Below are positions 35,844 through 43,356 of a stretch of 64,000 nucleotides of DNA, piece after piece. How positions within the stretch are numbered: position 1 is the stretch's first letter; every line of letters begins with the position of its first letter. The translations under genes and the position numbers were made by a program. Source of the stretch: CAYJBH01 sp964370605. GTDB lineage: Bacteria > Bacillota > Clostridia > Oscillospirales > Ruminococcaceae. The notes under the pieces were generated by a model. The model was given only the letters and a program-made list of their open reading frames with translations, made no database searches and was not told where the DNA came from. Location of the stretch: assembly GCA_964370605.1 (NCBI GenBank), contig CAYJJX010000001.1, forward strand, positions 156,524 through 220,523, in the 5' to 3' direction.

Positions 35844-35872
35844 ATGATAGCACATTTAGTTTGAAATTACAA
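35844..35872 (-). promoter_or_regulatory. Promoter of the second GH38 gene
   Basis: Leftward TTGTAA (35872-35867), 17-bp spacer, TATCAT (35849-35844) preceded by TGC, giving an extended -10. Confidence 0.65.
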
Positions 35873-35957
35873 CAACAAGTTTGTTTTTTTATAAATTAAT
35901 TTTCGATCCGCCGATAACGCAGACAAAACGAACGACTGTCGGCAAGATAATAAATAA

Positions 35958-35994
35958 AGGTCCTTTCGGTGCGTTTGAACAACCGAAAAGACCT
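35958..35994 (-). terminator. Terminator of the AraC-family gene
   Basis: AGGTCCTTTCGGT pairs with ACCGAAAAGACCT (one mismatch), followed leftward by TTTATTTATTATC. Confidence 0.8.
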
Positions 35995-36017
35995 ATTGTG
36001 ACAAAACTATAAACGCG

Positions 36018-36965
36018 TTAGCCTTTGTTTGAATTTTTGTTTAACATTGATTGACGATAAAGCGATGGAGTGGTGTTGGTGTATCTCTTGAAAAAGGTAC
36101 TGAAGTAGTTGCTGGAAGAAAAATTGAGTTCAAATGCAATGGCGGTTATGTCGATATCGCTATTTGACAGCAGTTTTTTTGCGTGTTCGATGCGAAGAGT
36201 ATTAAGGTACTCTGACGGCGAGACTCCGTAGATGCTTTTGAAATGGGTTTGGAAATGTGACTGCGAATAACCGCAGTATTCGGCCATGTCCTTGACAGTG
36301 AGCGCCTCTTTAAAGTTCTCGTCAATAAAGCGCAACGCTTTTGATATGTTTTCATTGGTGTTTTCGTCGGCTTTAACGGTAACATCCGAAAGTTGCGGTA
36401 TCTTGAAGAGCAACATCGCAAGGGTGACAAGTGCCGAGCAATGTTGCTCTGTCTTGTTTGCTAGTAGCTTGTCCATGGAAACTTTGAGGTTGTGCATGTC
36501 CTCCTTTGATAGAGCACACATACGATTGTTGGAACCGGTCAAAAGATCATAGAGTTGGTTGCTGGATTCTTGATTCAGCCCAAGGAGGCTATCACGGCTT
36601 TTAAGGTTGAGTTGGAAAGTATAAAATTCAACCGGTCGCTCAAAATGCTCTACACTATTATGCGTTTCATTAGAGTAGACTATAAATACACGGTTGGCGG
36701 TCGTCAGATAGCTGACATCTTCGACCATCATCTCACGCAAACCTTTTACGACGAAATGAAATTCGATGAGGTCTTTATGGTAATGCAAGGTGATAGGCTC
36801 GGTAGCGTGGGTTGTTTTACGATATGAAATATTAAGCAGACCGGGGTAGGTATGCTCATTTGTTGTCAAGAGTTTCTTGTTTTTCTCCCAACAATAGGTA
36901 TCAAATCTTTCTTCTAACAATATTATTATGCAACTTTCACAAAAAAAACACGTATTTTTGTGCAT
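36018..36965 (-). CDS. AraC-family transcriptional regulator with cupin sensor
   Basis: About 315 aa. A cupin-type sensor (TLHYHKDLIEFHFVVKG) is followed by a linker and the double HTH (LTVKDMAEYCGYSQSHFQTHF, reading through its DMAEYCGYS core, then ITAIAFELNFSSSNYFSTFF). The start is uncertain, since the first 20 or so residues look non-coding and a TTG near 36918 or 36873 may be used. It is divergent from the DapA/TRAP operon, about 110 bp away, and is the likely regulator of that operon. It also lies upstream of the GH38 gene. Confidence 0.88.
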   Translation of the reverse strand: MHKNTCFFCESCIIILLEERFDTYCWEKNKKLLTTNEHTYPGLLNISYRKTTHATEPITLHYHKDLIEFHFVVKGLREMMVEDVSYLTTANRVFIVYSNETHNSVEHFERPVEFYTFQLNLKSRDSLLGLNQESSNQLYDLLTGSNNRMCALSKEDMHNLKVSMDKLLANKTEQHCSALVTLAMLLFKIPQLSDVTVKADENTNENISKALRFIDENFKEALTVKDMAEYCGYSQSHFQTHFKSIYGVSPSEYLNTLRIEHAKKLLSNSDIDITAIAFELNFSSSNYFSTFFKRYTNTTPSLYRQSMLNKNSNKG

Positions 36966-37077
36966 CTACCTTTTGAAATCCTATTTGATAAAAAAACGAA
37001 TGCACAGGTTAATTTTATACTATATCATTGAAATAGTCAATATAGAATCGGCAAATAACGTTAAGGGGCTTATATTA

Positions 37078-38010
37078 ATGAATAAAATTGCAATAAATGA
37101 CGGCGTATGGCCGGTGATGCTTACACCATTCACCAGCGATAACAAGATTGATTACAATGGTGTTATGCAGATCATTGAATATTACGACAAAGCAAAAGTC
37201 GACGGTATTCTCGCAGTGTGTCAGTCCAGCGAAATGTTTTTTCTAGACATCGAAGAAAGGGTAGAACTTGCACGATTTGTCGTTGAAAACACTCCAAAGC
37301 ATATAAATGTTGTGGCATCAGGCCACACAGCATCGACAATTGAGCAACAGATAGAAGATGCCAAAAGAATTATTGATACCGGCATTAAGTCATATGTTTT
37401 CATCTCAAACCAATTTGCAAAAGAAGGGGAGAGCGAAGACGTAGCGAAAAAGTCGATTGATCGTCTTTTAGAAAATATCCCAGGTGACGCTTTTGGTATC
37501 TATGAGTGTCCGGTACCATATAAGCGCTTGATTTCCCCGGAACTTCTAAAGTGGCTAGCAGACACAGGTAAGTTTTCTTATCTGAAAGATACTTGTTGTG
37601 ATGCAGATCAGATCAAACAAAAACTCAAGGCTGTCGAAGGCACCGATCTCAAAATATACAACGCCAATGCCGCCACGTTGCTCGATACTCTCAATGCCGG
37701 TATTTCCGGATACAGCGGAATCATGGCAAACTTCCATCCGGAACTCTATGTCTGGTTGTGCAAGAACTTTAAAAAGTATCCCAAAGAAGCAAGTCAGTTG
37801 CAGGATGTCCTCGGCGCCGCCTCAATGGTTGAATGCCAAATATACCCTGTGAATGCGAAATACCACATGACACTCGAGGGACTTGATATCACAACCATTA
37901 CCCGCGTTCGCAACAATGAGCAACTACCAAGTAGTAGAAAACTTGAAATTGAACAGTTCAATAGAGCTATGAATATGTTCAAAGAAAGTTTTTTAGATAA
38001 ATTTAATTAG
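37078..38010 (+). CDS. DapA/NanA-family class I aldolase
   Basis: 310 aa (beta/alpha)8 barrel. GVWPVMLTPFT opens the family, Tyr142 in GIYECP aligns with the catalytic Tyr, and Lys170 in SYLKDTC is the Schiff-base lysine. YECP replaces the YNxP of dihydrodipicolinate synthases, and it sits beside a TRAP transporter, so a catabolic keto-acid or sialic-acid-type aldolase is more likely than lysine synthesis. AAGGGG precedes the ATG at 37078. The adjacent TRAP system probably imports the sugar acid from which its substrate is formed. Confidence 0.85.
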   Translation: MNKIAINDGVWPVMLTPFTSDNKIDYNGVMQIIEYYDKAKVDGILAVCQSSEMFFLDIEERVELARFVVENTPKHINVVASGHTASTIEQQIEDAKRIIDTGIKSYVFISNQFAKEGESEDVAKKSIDRLLENIPGDAFGIYECPVPYKRLISPELLKWLADTGKFSYLKDTCCDADQIKQKLKAVEGTDLKIYNANAATLLDTLNAGISGYSGIMANFHPELYVWLCKNFKKYPKEASQLQDVLGAASMVECQIYPVNAKYHMTLEGLDITTITRVRNNEQLPSSRKLEIEQFNRAMNMFKESFLDKFN

Positions 38011-38024
38011 GAGGATTATTTATT

Positions 38025-39107
38025 ATGAAAAAGGCAATTTCAATTTTACTGGCTCTCATGCTGATGGTATCGGTATTCGCAGGTTGTTCAAGTGCACCTG
38101 CAGAATCCGCATCTACTGAGACAGAGACACCGGCATCGGAGTCTACCGCAGAAGAAACAACAGATGAAACAGAAGAGCCTGCAGAGGTGGTCGAGTTGAC
38201 CTTCACATCTGTTTCGGTACCGACCGACGAGCACACAGAAGCAATGTATGTCTTCGCTGACAAAGTTGCAGAACTGACAAACGGTTCGCTCATTGTTAAC
38301 GTATACGACAGCGGATCGCTTTTCTCCGGTGACGGCGAGTACGACGCTCTTGTAAACGGTGACGCTGATATAGCTTACGTTTCTTTCCCCACAATTGCGA
38401 CCCAACTTCCCAAGTACAGCATGTTCGGTTCTGGTTACTTCTTTAGCTCTTACGAGCACATGACCAGCACTTTGAACGGTGAAATCGCAACAGAAGTTAT
38501 CTATCCGGAAATCGAGAGCGAGCTGGGCCTGAAACCGCTTGGCGCACTTTACCTCGGAAGCCGTGTTATCAACACAAGAAATAAAGAAATCAACAGCTAT
38601 GCCGACATGGATGGCGTACTGCTGAGAATGCCTAACTCTGAGACATGGTTGTTCCTCGGTGAAGCACTTGGCGCAAACCCAACACCGCTTGCTTTCAGCG
38701 AAGTTTACACAAGTCTACAGACCGGTGCTATCGACGCTCAGGACAATCCGCTTCCCACAGTTGAGAGCGCAAAGTTCTATGAAGTTACCGAGTACCTTGC
38801 AATCACAAACCACGTTGTTGACTCCATCATGCCGACAATCAACCTCGAAACTTGGAACGAGCTGAGCGCAGAGCACCAAGCTGCAGTTCAAGAGGCAATG
38901 ACAGCTGCTATCCAGCACAATGACGAAGCAAGAATTGCAAGAGAAGCAGAGCTGATCGCATTCTTTGAAGCAGAAGGTCTTACTGTAACATATCCTGACA
39001 TTGATGAATTCAAAACCAATGTACAGGCAAAATACCAGGAAAACACCGAGATGATAAGCACCTGGGATATGGACATGTATGATCAAGTTCAAGCACTTGC
39101 AGAGTAG
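38025..39107 (+). CDS. dctP: TRAP transporter solute-binding lipoprotein DctP
   Basis: 360 aa. Signal with lipobox VFAGC, a Glu/Thr-rich linker (about 24-55), then the DctP fold. The Arg of the carboxylate clamp is in LGSRVINTRNKEI/VLLRMPNSE, and the NPTPLAFSEVYTSLQTGAID hallmark is present (core NPTPLAFSEVYT). AGGAGG precedes the ATG, 14 bp after the aldolase. The ligand should carry a carboxylate, such as a sugar acid or sialic acid. Confidence 0.93.
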   Translation: MKKAISILLALMLMVSVFAGCSSAPAESASTETETPASESTAEETTDETEEPAEVVELTFTSVSVPTDEHTEAMYVFADKVAELTNGSLIVNVYDSGSLFSGDGEYDALVNGDADIAYVSFPTIATQLPKYSMFGSGYFFSSYEHMTSTLNGEIATEVIYPEIESELGLKPLGALYLGSRVINTRNKEINSYADMDGVLLRMPNSETWLFLGEALGANPTPLAFSEVYTSLQTGAIDAQDNPLPTVESAKFYEVTEYLAITNHVVDSIMPTINLETWNELSAEHQAAVQEAMTAAIQHNDEARIAREAELIAFFEAEGLTVTYPDIDEFKTNVQAKYQENTEMISTWDMDMYDQVQALAE

Positions 39108-39152
39108 TGCCAATAACTAGACACACTATTCAGAGCTAATTAGTGAGAGTGA

Positions 39153-39180
39153 GGAAATAGGGTGATATCACCCTATTTCC
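39153..39180 (+). other. 28-nt perfect palindrome between dctP and dctQ
   Basis: GGAAATAGGGTGAT pairs with ATCACCCTATTTCC with no unpaired centre. It is not followed by a U-tract, so it is probably an intercistronic stem that protects dctP mRNA or partly attenuates dctQM. Confidence 0.85.
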
Positions 39181-39202
39181 TTGCACATCATAAGGAGAAG
39201 TC

Positions 39203-39697
39203 ATGGCACTTATAAAAAAGATAATAAGTAAGCTCTCTTGGTTCTTTTCAGAAGTGGTACCAAACTGTGGGTTTGTCTTGTTGTTTTTAACATTCTTGAT
39301 TACAATTGCATCGAGATACGTTTTTAACGCCCCTGTTCCTTGGACGTATGAGGTCAGCATTTTATCTTATATGTGGATTATGTTTTTTGGAGTCGGTTTG
39401 GCGTTCAAAAACAAAGGACATGTTGTTTTTAGTTTGTTTTATGATACGCTCGGCGACAGAGGTAAATTTATTTCACAGCTATTATCCGACTCATTGATTG
39501 TCATTTTACTTTCGATAGCTTTTGTCCCTTGTGTCGATTCATGGCTCAGCAAACAAATGGTAACAGGCGTTTTAGAGATTCCTTACACCATTGTGTTCGC
39601 ACCGTTTATGTGGATGTATGCCGAGTTAATAATTCGTGCTATTCAAAGCATAATCAAAAACATAAAGGACTATAAATCCACAGGAAAGGTAAGCTGA
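39203..39697 (+). CDS. dctQ: TRAP transporter small permease DctQ
   Basis: 164 aa with four predicted membrane helices. ASRYVFNAPVPWTYEVSILSY contains the DctQ signature (RYVFN...W.YE), and FFGVGLAFKNKGHVVFSLFY follows. AAGGAG precedes the ATG. It overlaps dctM by TGATG and bridges the binding protein to DctM. Confidence 0.93.
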   Translation: MALIKKIISKLSWFFSEVVPNCGFVLLFLTFLITIASRYVFNAPVPWTYEVSILSYMWIMFFGVGLAFKNKGHVVFSLFYDTLGDRGKFISQLLSDSLIVILLSIAFVPCVDSWLSKQMVTGVLEIPYTIVFAPFMWMYAELIIRAIQSIIKNIKDYKSTGKVS

Positions 39698-40980
39698 TGC
39701 CTATAGAAATTTTAGTATTATTTGTTGCCTTAGCATTTTGTTTTTTGATTCGTATGCCGGTATCAATTTCCATGTTAGTAGCCTCAATAGTCTATTTTGT
39801 TTTTAGTGGCAACGACATGGGACAGGTTTTCTCTGTTGTAACCGGAAACATGTTTTCAAACTACACAATGTTGGCTGCTCCGTTGTTTATCTTCATGGCA
39901 AACGTCATGAATGAAGGAGAAATTACCGACAAGCTTTTCAAATTCTGTAACGGTCTTTTAGGACGTTTTCGTGGTGGTACGGCACAGGTGAATGTTTTCG
40001 CATCTCTCGTGTTTTCCGGCATGACCGGCTCGGCTATCGCCGATGCTTCCGGCATTGGGTTGATGGAAATCGACCAGATGAAAAAAGAAGGCTATGATCC
40101 GGAATTCAGCTGTGCAATTACAGCTGCTTCCGCTACAATCGGTCCGATTTTCCCACCCAGTATTCCGATGGTTGTGTACGCAATGCTATCAGGTGCTTCA
40201 ATCGGCAAACTGTTTATGGGTGGTATGGTACCGGGAGTGTTGCTTGCGATATTCCTTATGATATACGTTGCTGTAATCTCCCACAAACGCAAATATCCAC
40301 GCGGCGTTAAGATGCCGTTTCGTGAGTTTTTAAGCGTATCATTGAAAGCACTTCCTGCACTGTTTACAGTAGTTGTTTTGCTCGGTGGAATCTATTCCGG
40401 TGTTATCACACCGACTGAGGCAGGTGCTCTTGCAGCTGTTTATGCGATCCTTGTGTCTATCATAATATACAGAAATTTCAGTGGCGCTAAACTCTGGAAA
40501 ATCATCAAGAAAACCGCAGTAAACACTGCAACACTCGCACTTCTTGCAGGTACATCAATGCTATTCTCTTACATTGTTGCAAGGGAACAGGTACCAAGGA
40601 TTATCACAGAGTTTGTTATGGGAATTACCGAAAACAAATTTTTGTTCTTGCTGATAGTTAACATAGTATTCTTGCTGCTTGGTTGTGTGTTGGACGTTAG
40701 TACCATACAGCTGGTTTTTGTACCGATGATTATTCCGCTTGTAACAGCGTTTGATATCGACCTTGTACACTTCGGTGTTGTCATCTGTCTTAACATGATG
40801 ATCGGTCTTTCAACTCCTCCTTTTGGCATGTTGCTGTTCATCTGCGCAGGCCTTGGGAAGACGAAAATCAAGGGTGTTATACGAGAAATATTCCCGATGG
40901 TTATGGTCATGATTGTGGTACTGTTCCTTATAACCTACATACCGGATATTGTCCTGTTTATACCCAACAATTTTGCGTAG
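39697..40980 (+). CDS. dctM: TRAP transporter large permease DctM
   Basis: 427 aa with about twelve helices. It has the family motifs LAAPLFIFMANVMNEG, GRFRGGTAQVNVFASLVFSGM and AATIGPIFPPSIPMVVYAM (cores shown), plus the TPTEAGALAAVYA hallmark. It catalyses sodium-driven uptake with DctPQ. The stop is followed by a clear terminator. Confidence 0.95.
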   Translation: MPIEILVLFVALAFCFLIRMPVSISMLVASIVYFVFSGNDMGQVFSVVTGNMFSNYTMLAAPLFIFMANVMNEGEITDKLFKFCNGLLGRFRGGTAQVNVFASLVFSGMTGSAIADASGIGLMEIDQMKKEGYDPEFSCAITAASATIGPIFPPSIPMVVYAMLSGASIGKLFMGGMVPGVLLAIFLMIYVAVISHKRKYPRGVKMPFREFLSVSLKALPALFTVVVLLGGIYSGVITPTEAGALAAVYAILVSIIIYRNFSGAKLWKIIKKTAVNTATLALLAGTSMLFSYIVAREQVPRIITEFVMGITENKFLFLLIVNIVFLLLGCVLDVSTIQLVFVPMIIPLVTAFDIDLVHFGVVICLNMMIGLSTPPFGMLLFICAGLGKTKIKGVIREIFPMVMVMIVVLFLITYIPDIVLFIPNNFA

Positions 40981-41030
40981 CTAGGTTATCTTTAATATAG
41001 CACTTAATCGAAGTAACGTTCGACTGAAAT

Positions 41031-41064
41031 GGCAGAGAAGGGGTTACCCTCTCTGCCGTTTTTA
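41031..41064 (+). terminator. Terminator of the aldolase/TRAP operon
   Basis: GGCAGAGAAGGG pairs with CCCTCTCTGCC, then GTTTTTAT. Confidence 0.9.
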
Positions 41065-41105
41065 TAAGGTGAAATTTTAATCGATTGCGCAGATGAAAAT
41101 CCTTG

Positions 41106-41134
41106 TTGACATAGTGAAAATGCAAAGATATAAT
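41106..41134 (+). promoter_or_regulatory. Perfect-consensus sigma-A promoter
   Basis: TTGACA (41106-41111), exactly 17 bp, TATAAT (41129-41134). It drives the second UroD-family gene, with a leader of about 75 nt. Confidence 0.85.
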
Positions 41135-41215
41135 GGGGTTATATAAATCTGCGTGTTGTTCCGACAGGAAAACAAAGAGGTTTTCAGCCGAGATAAATTT
41201 GCAAGGAGAGAAGCG

Positions 41216-42232
41216 ATGAATTATGTAAACAGGAAACCTGATTTTAATAATATTGCAAAGGTTCTGCGTTGTGAGGTTCCGGATAGGCCGACGCTGTTTG
41301 AATTTTTTATGAATACTGATTTATATACCGAATTGATGGGTGAGTATAAAGGCACAACAAGACTTGATCACATGAAGTATACTATCGATTGCTTTGTAGC
41401 CTGTGGCTATGATTATGCAACCTATCATGGAAGTAGTTTGCGAATTTCAACTGCTGACACAGAAAGCAAGCAGACACTGTCACTTAATGACTATCATGTC
41501 ATATATGACCGTGAGAGTTTTGATGCGTACGATTGGCCCGATCCTTCGAAGGGAGAATATTCTGACCTGAAAGCCATTGAGCCATACCTGCCCGGAAATA
41601 TGAAATTGATGATTGCAGGGCCGGGAGGAGTTTTGGAGAATGTCATTCAACTTGTCGGCTATGAAAACCTTTGTATGATGCTTTTTGATGATCCGGAACT
41701 GGTTGGCGACATATTTGACAAGGTAGGATCGATTTTGCTGAAATATTATTCGATTGTTGCAACATATGACTCGGTCGGAATAATAATGTCGAATGACGAC
41801 TGGGGATTCAACACTCAAACCATGTTGTCGACCGAGGATATGCGAAAATATGTATTCCCGTGGCACAAGAAGATAGCGGCGGTTGCCCATGAAAACGGAA
41901 AATTTGCTGTTTTGCACTCCTGTGGGAATTTCAATGAGATAATCGAAGATGTAATCGAGGATATGAAGTTTGACGGCCGTCACTCATATGAGGATAATAT
42001 AGTACCGGTTGAAGATGCTTATGATAGATACAAAGGACGCATTGCGATTTTGGGTGGACTCGATGTTGATTTCTTGATTCGTTCATCGAAAGAGGAAATA
42101 TACAACCGTGCGAAGAGTATGCTGGAAAAGTCAAAAAATGACGGCGGATACGCTCTTGGGTCGGGGAACAGTATTCCGGACTATATCCCGAGTGAGCATT
42201 ATTTTGCGATGACTAGGGCCGTTGCGGACTAA
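41216..42232 (+). CDS. Uroporphyrinogen decarboxylase-family protein
   Basis: 338 aa with the URO-D barrel. It retains HSCGN (LHSCGNFNEIIED), the HxC zinc pair of MtaA/CmuA-type methyltransferases, and ends with LGSGNSIPDYIPSEHY. It resembles the third family member at 54327-55370 (same HSCG and GSGNSIPDY motifs) more than the first. AAGGAGAG precedes the ATG at 41216; the frame extends to 41153 without a site. It is a single-gene unit under a perfect promoter. The substrate is unknown. Confidence 0.85.
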   Translation: MNYVNRKPDFNNIAKVLRCEVPDRPTLFEFFMNTDLYTELMGEYKGTTRLDHMKYTIDCFVACGYDYATYHGSSLRISTADTESKQTLSLNDYHVIYDRESFDAYDWPDPSKGEYSDLKAIEPYLPGNMKLMIAGPGGVLENVIQLVGYENLCMMLFDDPELVGDIFDKVGSILLKYYSIVATYDSVGIIMSNDDWGFNTQTMLSTEDMRKYVFPWHKKIAAVAHENGKFAVLHSCGNFNEIIEDVIEDMKFDGRHSYEDNIVPVEDAYDRYKGRIAILGGLDVDFLIRSSKEEIYNRAKSMLEKSKNDGGYALGSGNSIPDYIPSEHYFAMTRAVAD

Positions 42233-42292
42233 GGCTGCCTGTAGAAATTGGGCTAAAGCGATATAAAAAATCATAGTATTCCATTAAACAAA

Positions 42293-42346
42293 CAAAGCGA
42301 AACGATCAGGTTCAGATAAGAACCGACCGCCTCGCTTTGTTTTTAT
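42293..42346. terminator. Bidirectional terminator between convergent genes
   Basis: ACAAAGCG pairs with CGCTTTGT, with an inner GGTTC/GAACC stem. A T-run follows on the + side and TTTGTTT on the - side. Confidence 0.85.
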
Positions 42347-42362
42347 TATGATCGACTAGGTC

Positions 42363-43343
42363 TTACCGGTTTTGTGTTTTCATGGCGATTGCTTGTATCT
42401 GTTCGTTCTTGGGGAAAACAGATAACATATGCCCAACAATTTCACCGGCGACAAGCGGCTCGCCCTTTTTAATGTAAAAGTCTACAGTCAGTCGCAGCAG
42501 TTCGATAATGCGACTTGAATACATTTGACGCGGCAGGTTTATCCATGGCTTTGTCACGTCCTGAAACAGTTCTCCGCGACAAAGGCGAAGTGCGCTTACC
42601 ATCTCATCGATGTTTTTGTCATTAATGTCGTTTCTTTTTGCGAAGGCATTCGCAAAAATGTCTTCATCCAGAAGTAAAGAATCGGTATCGATTCTATAAT
42701 AGTTGTCTTTGTAGAATATTGTGATTCCCGAATCTAGCTGCTGCAGATCGTTTCTAAGGTAGTATAACGTTGCATTGATGTTAGAGACAACTTTGGATTT
42801 GTCCAGCTTTGACCAGAGTGCCTCTGCAAGTTCATTTCGATATACTTCTCGGTTACGGTTTAACAGAAAGTATGCAAAAAGCTCTTTAACCTTCGCCGTG
42901 TGCCATTTGAAATTCTTTTCCGTACACCCTTCGATTTCCAGTTTGCCGAAGAATCTAACCATCGGGTGCTCGTCGGCTTGTTCCGGCTGACTACCGCTTG
43001 TTAGTCGTGAAACAGTCAAGGCGAATCTCTCTTTTGTTACAGGCTTCATAAGATAGTCACAGGCGTTGTATTCAAAGGCGTCGATTGCATGATTATCAAA
43101 AGCGGTTACAAAAACTACTTTTGTATTAAGGTGTGAAATTTTTTGTATAAAATCCAAGCCGCTTAGTTCCGGCATCGATATGTCTAAAAAAATGATATCG
43201 GGTTTGGCTGTGAGCGCTTTTTCCAGCGCAAGGAGCGGATCCTGAAAAGTAGCCTTGACTTCGAGTGAGTCATGCTCTTTACAAAGGTGCTCTAGTTTTA
43301 CTATCGCAAGAGGTTCGTCGTCTACTATGAATACACTGGCCAT
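42363..43343 (-). CDS. Response regulator with SARP/BTAD-type output
   Basis: 326 aa. The receiver domain (1 to about 120) has the acidic pocket DDE at 8-10, phospho-acceptor Asp54 in FLDISMPE and Lys in LMKPVTKERF. The output is an OmpR-like winged helix (about 130-225, ALWSKLDKSKVVSNINATLY core) followed by a BTAD-like helical repeat region, as in SARP regulators. It lies 13 bp after the hybrid sensor kinase, so it is the cognate regulator. AAAAGGAG precedes the ATG. Confidence 0.88.
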   Translation of the reverse strand: MASVFIVDDEPLAIVKLEHLCKEHDSLEVKATFQDPLLALEKALTAKPDIIFLDISMPELSGLDFIQKISHLNTKVVFVTAFDNHAIDAFEYNACDYLMKPVTKERFALTVSRLTSGSQPEQADEHPMVRFFGKLEIEGCTEKNFKWHTAKVKELFAYFLLNRNREVYRNELAEALWSKLDKSKVVSNINATLYYLRNDLQQLDSGITIFYKDNYYRIDTDSLLLDEDIFANAFAKRNDINDKNIDEMVSALRLCRGELFQDVTKPWINLPRQMYSSRIIELLRLTVDFYIKKGEPLVAGEIVGHMLSVFPKNEQIQAIAMKTQNR

Positions 43344-43356
43344 GTAAATCTCCTTT

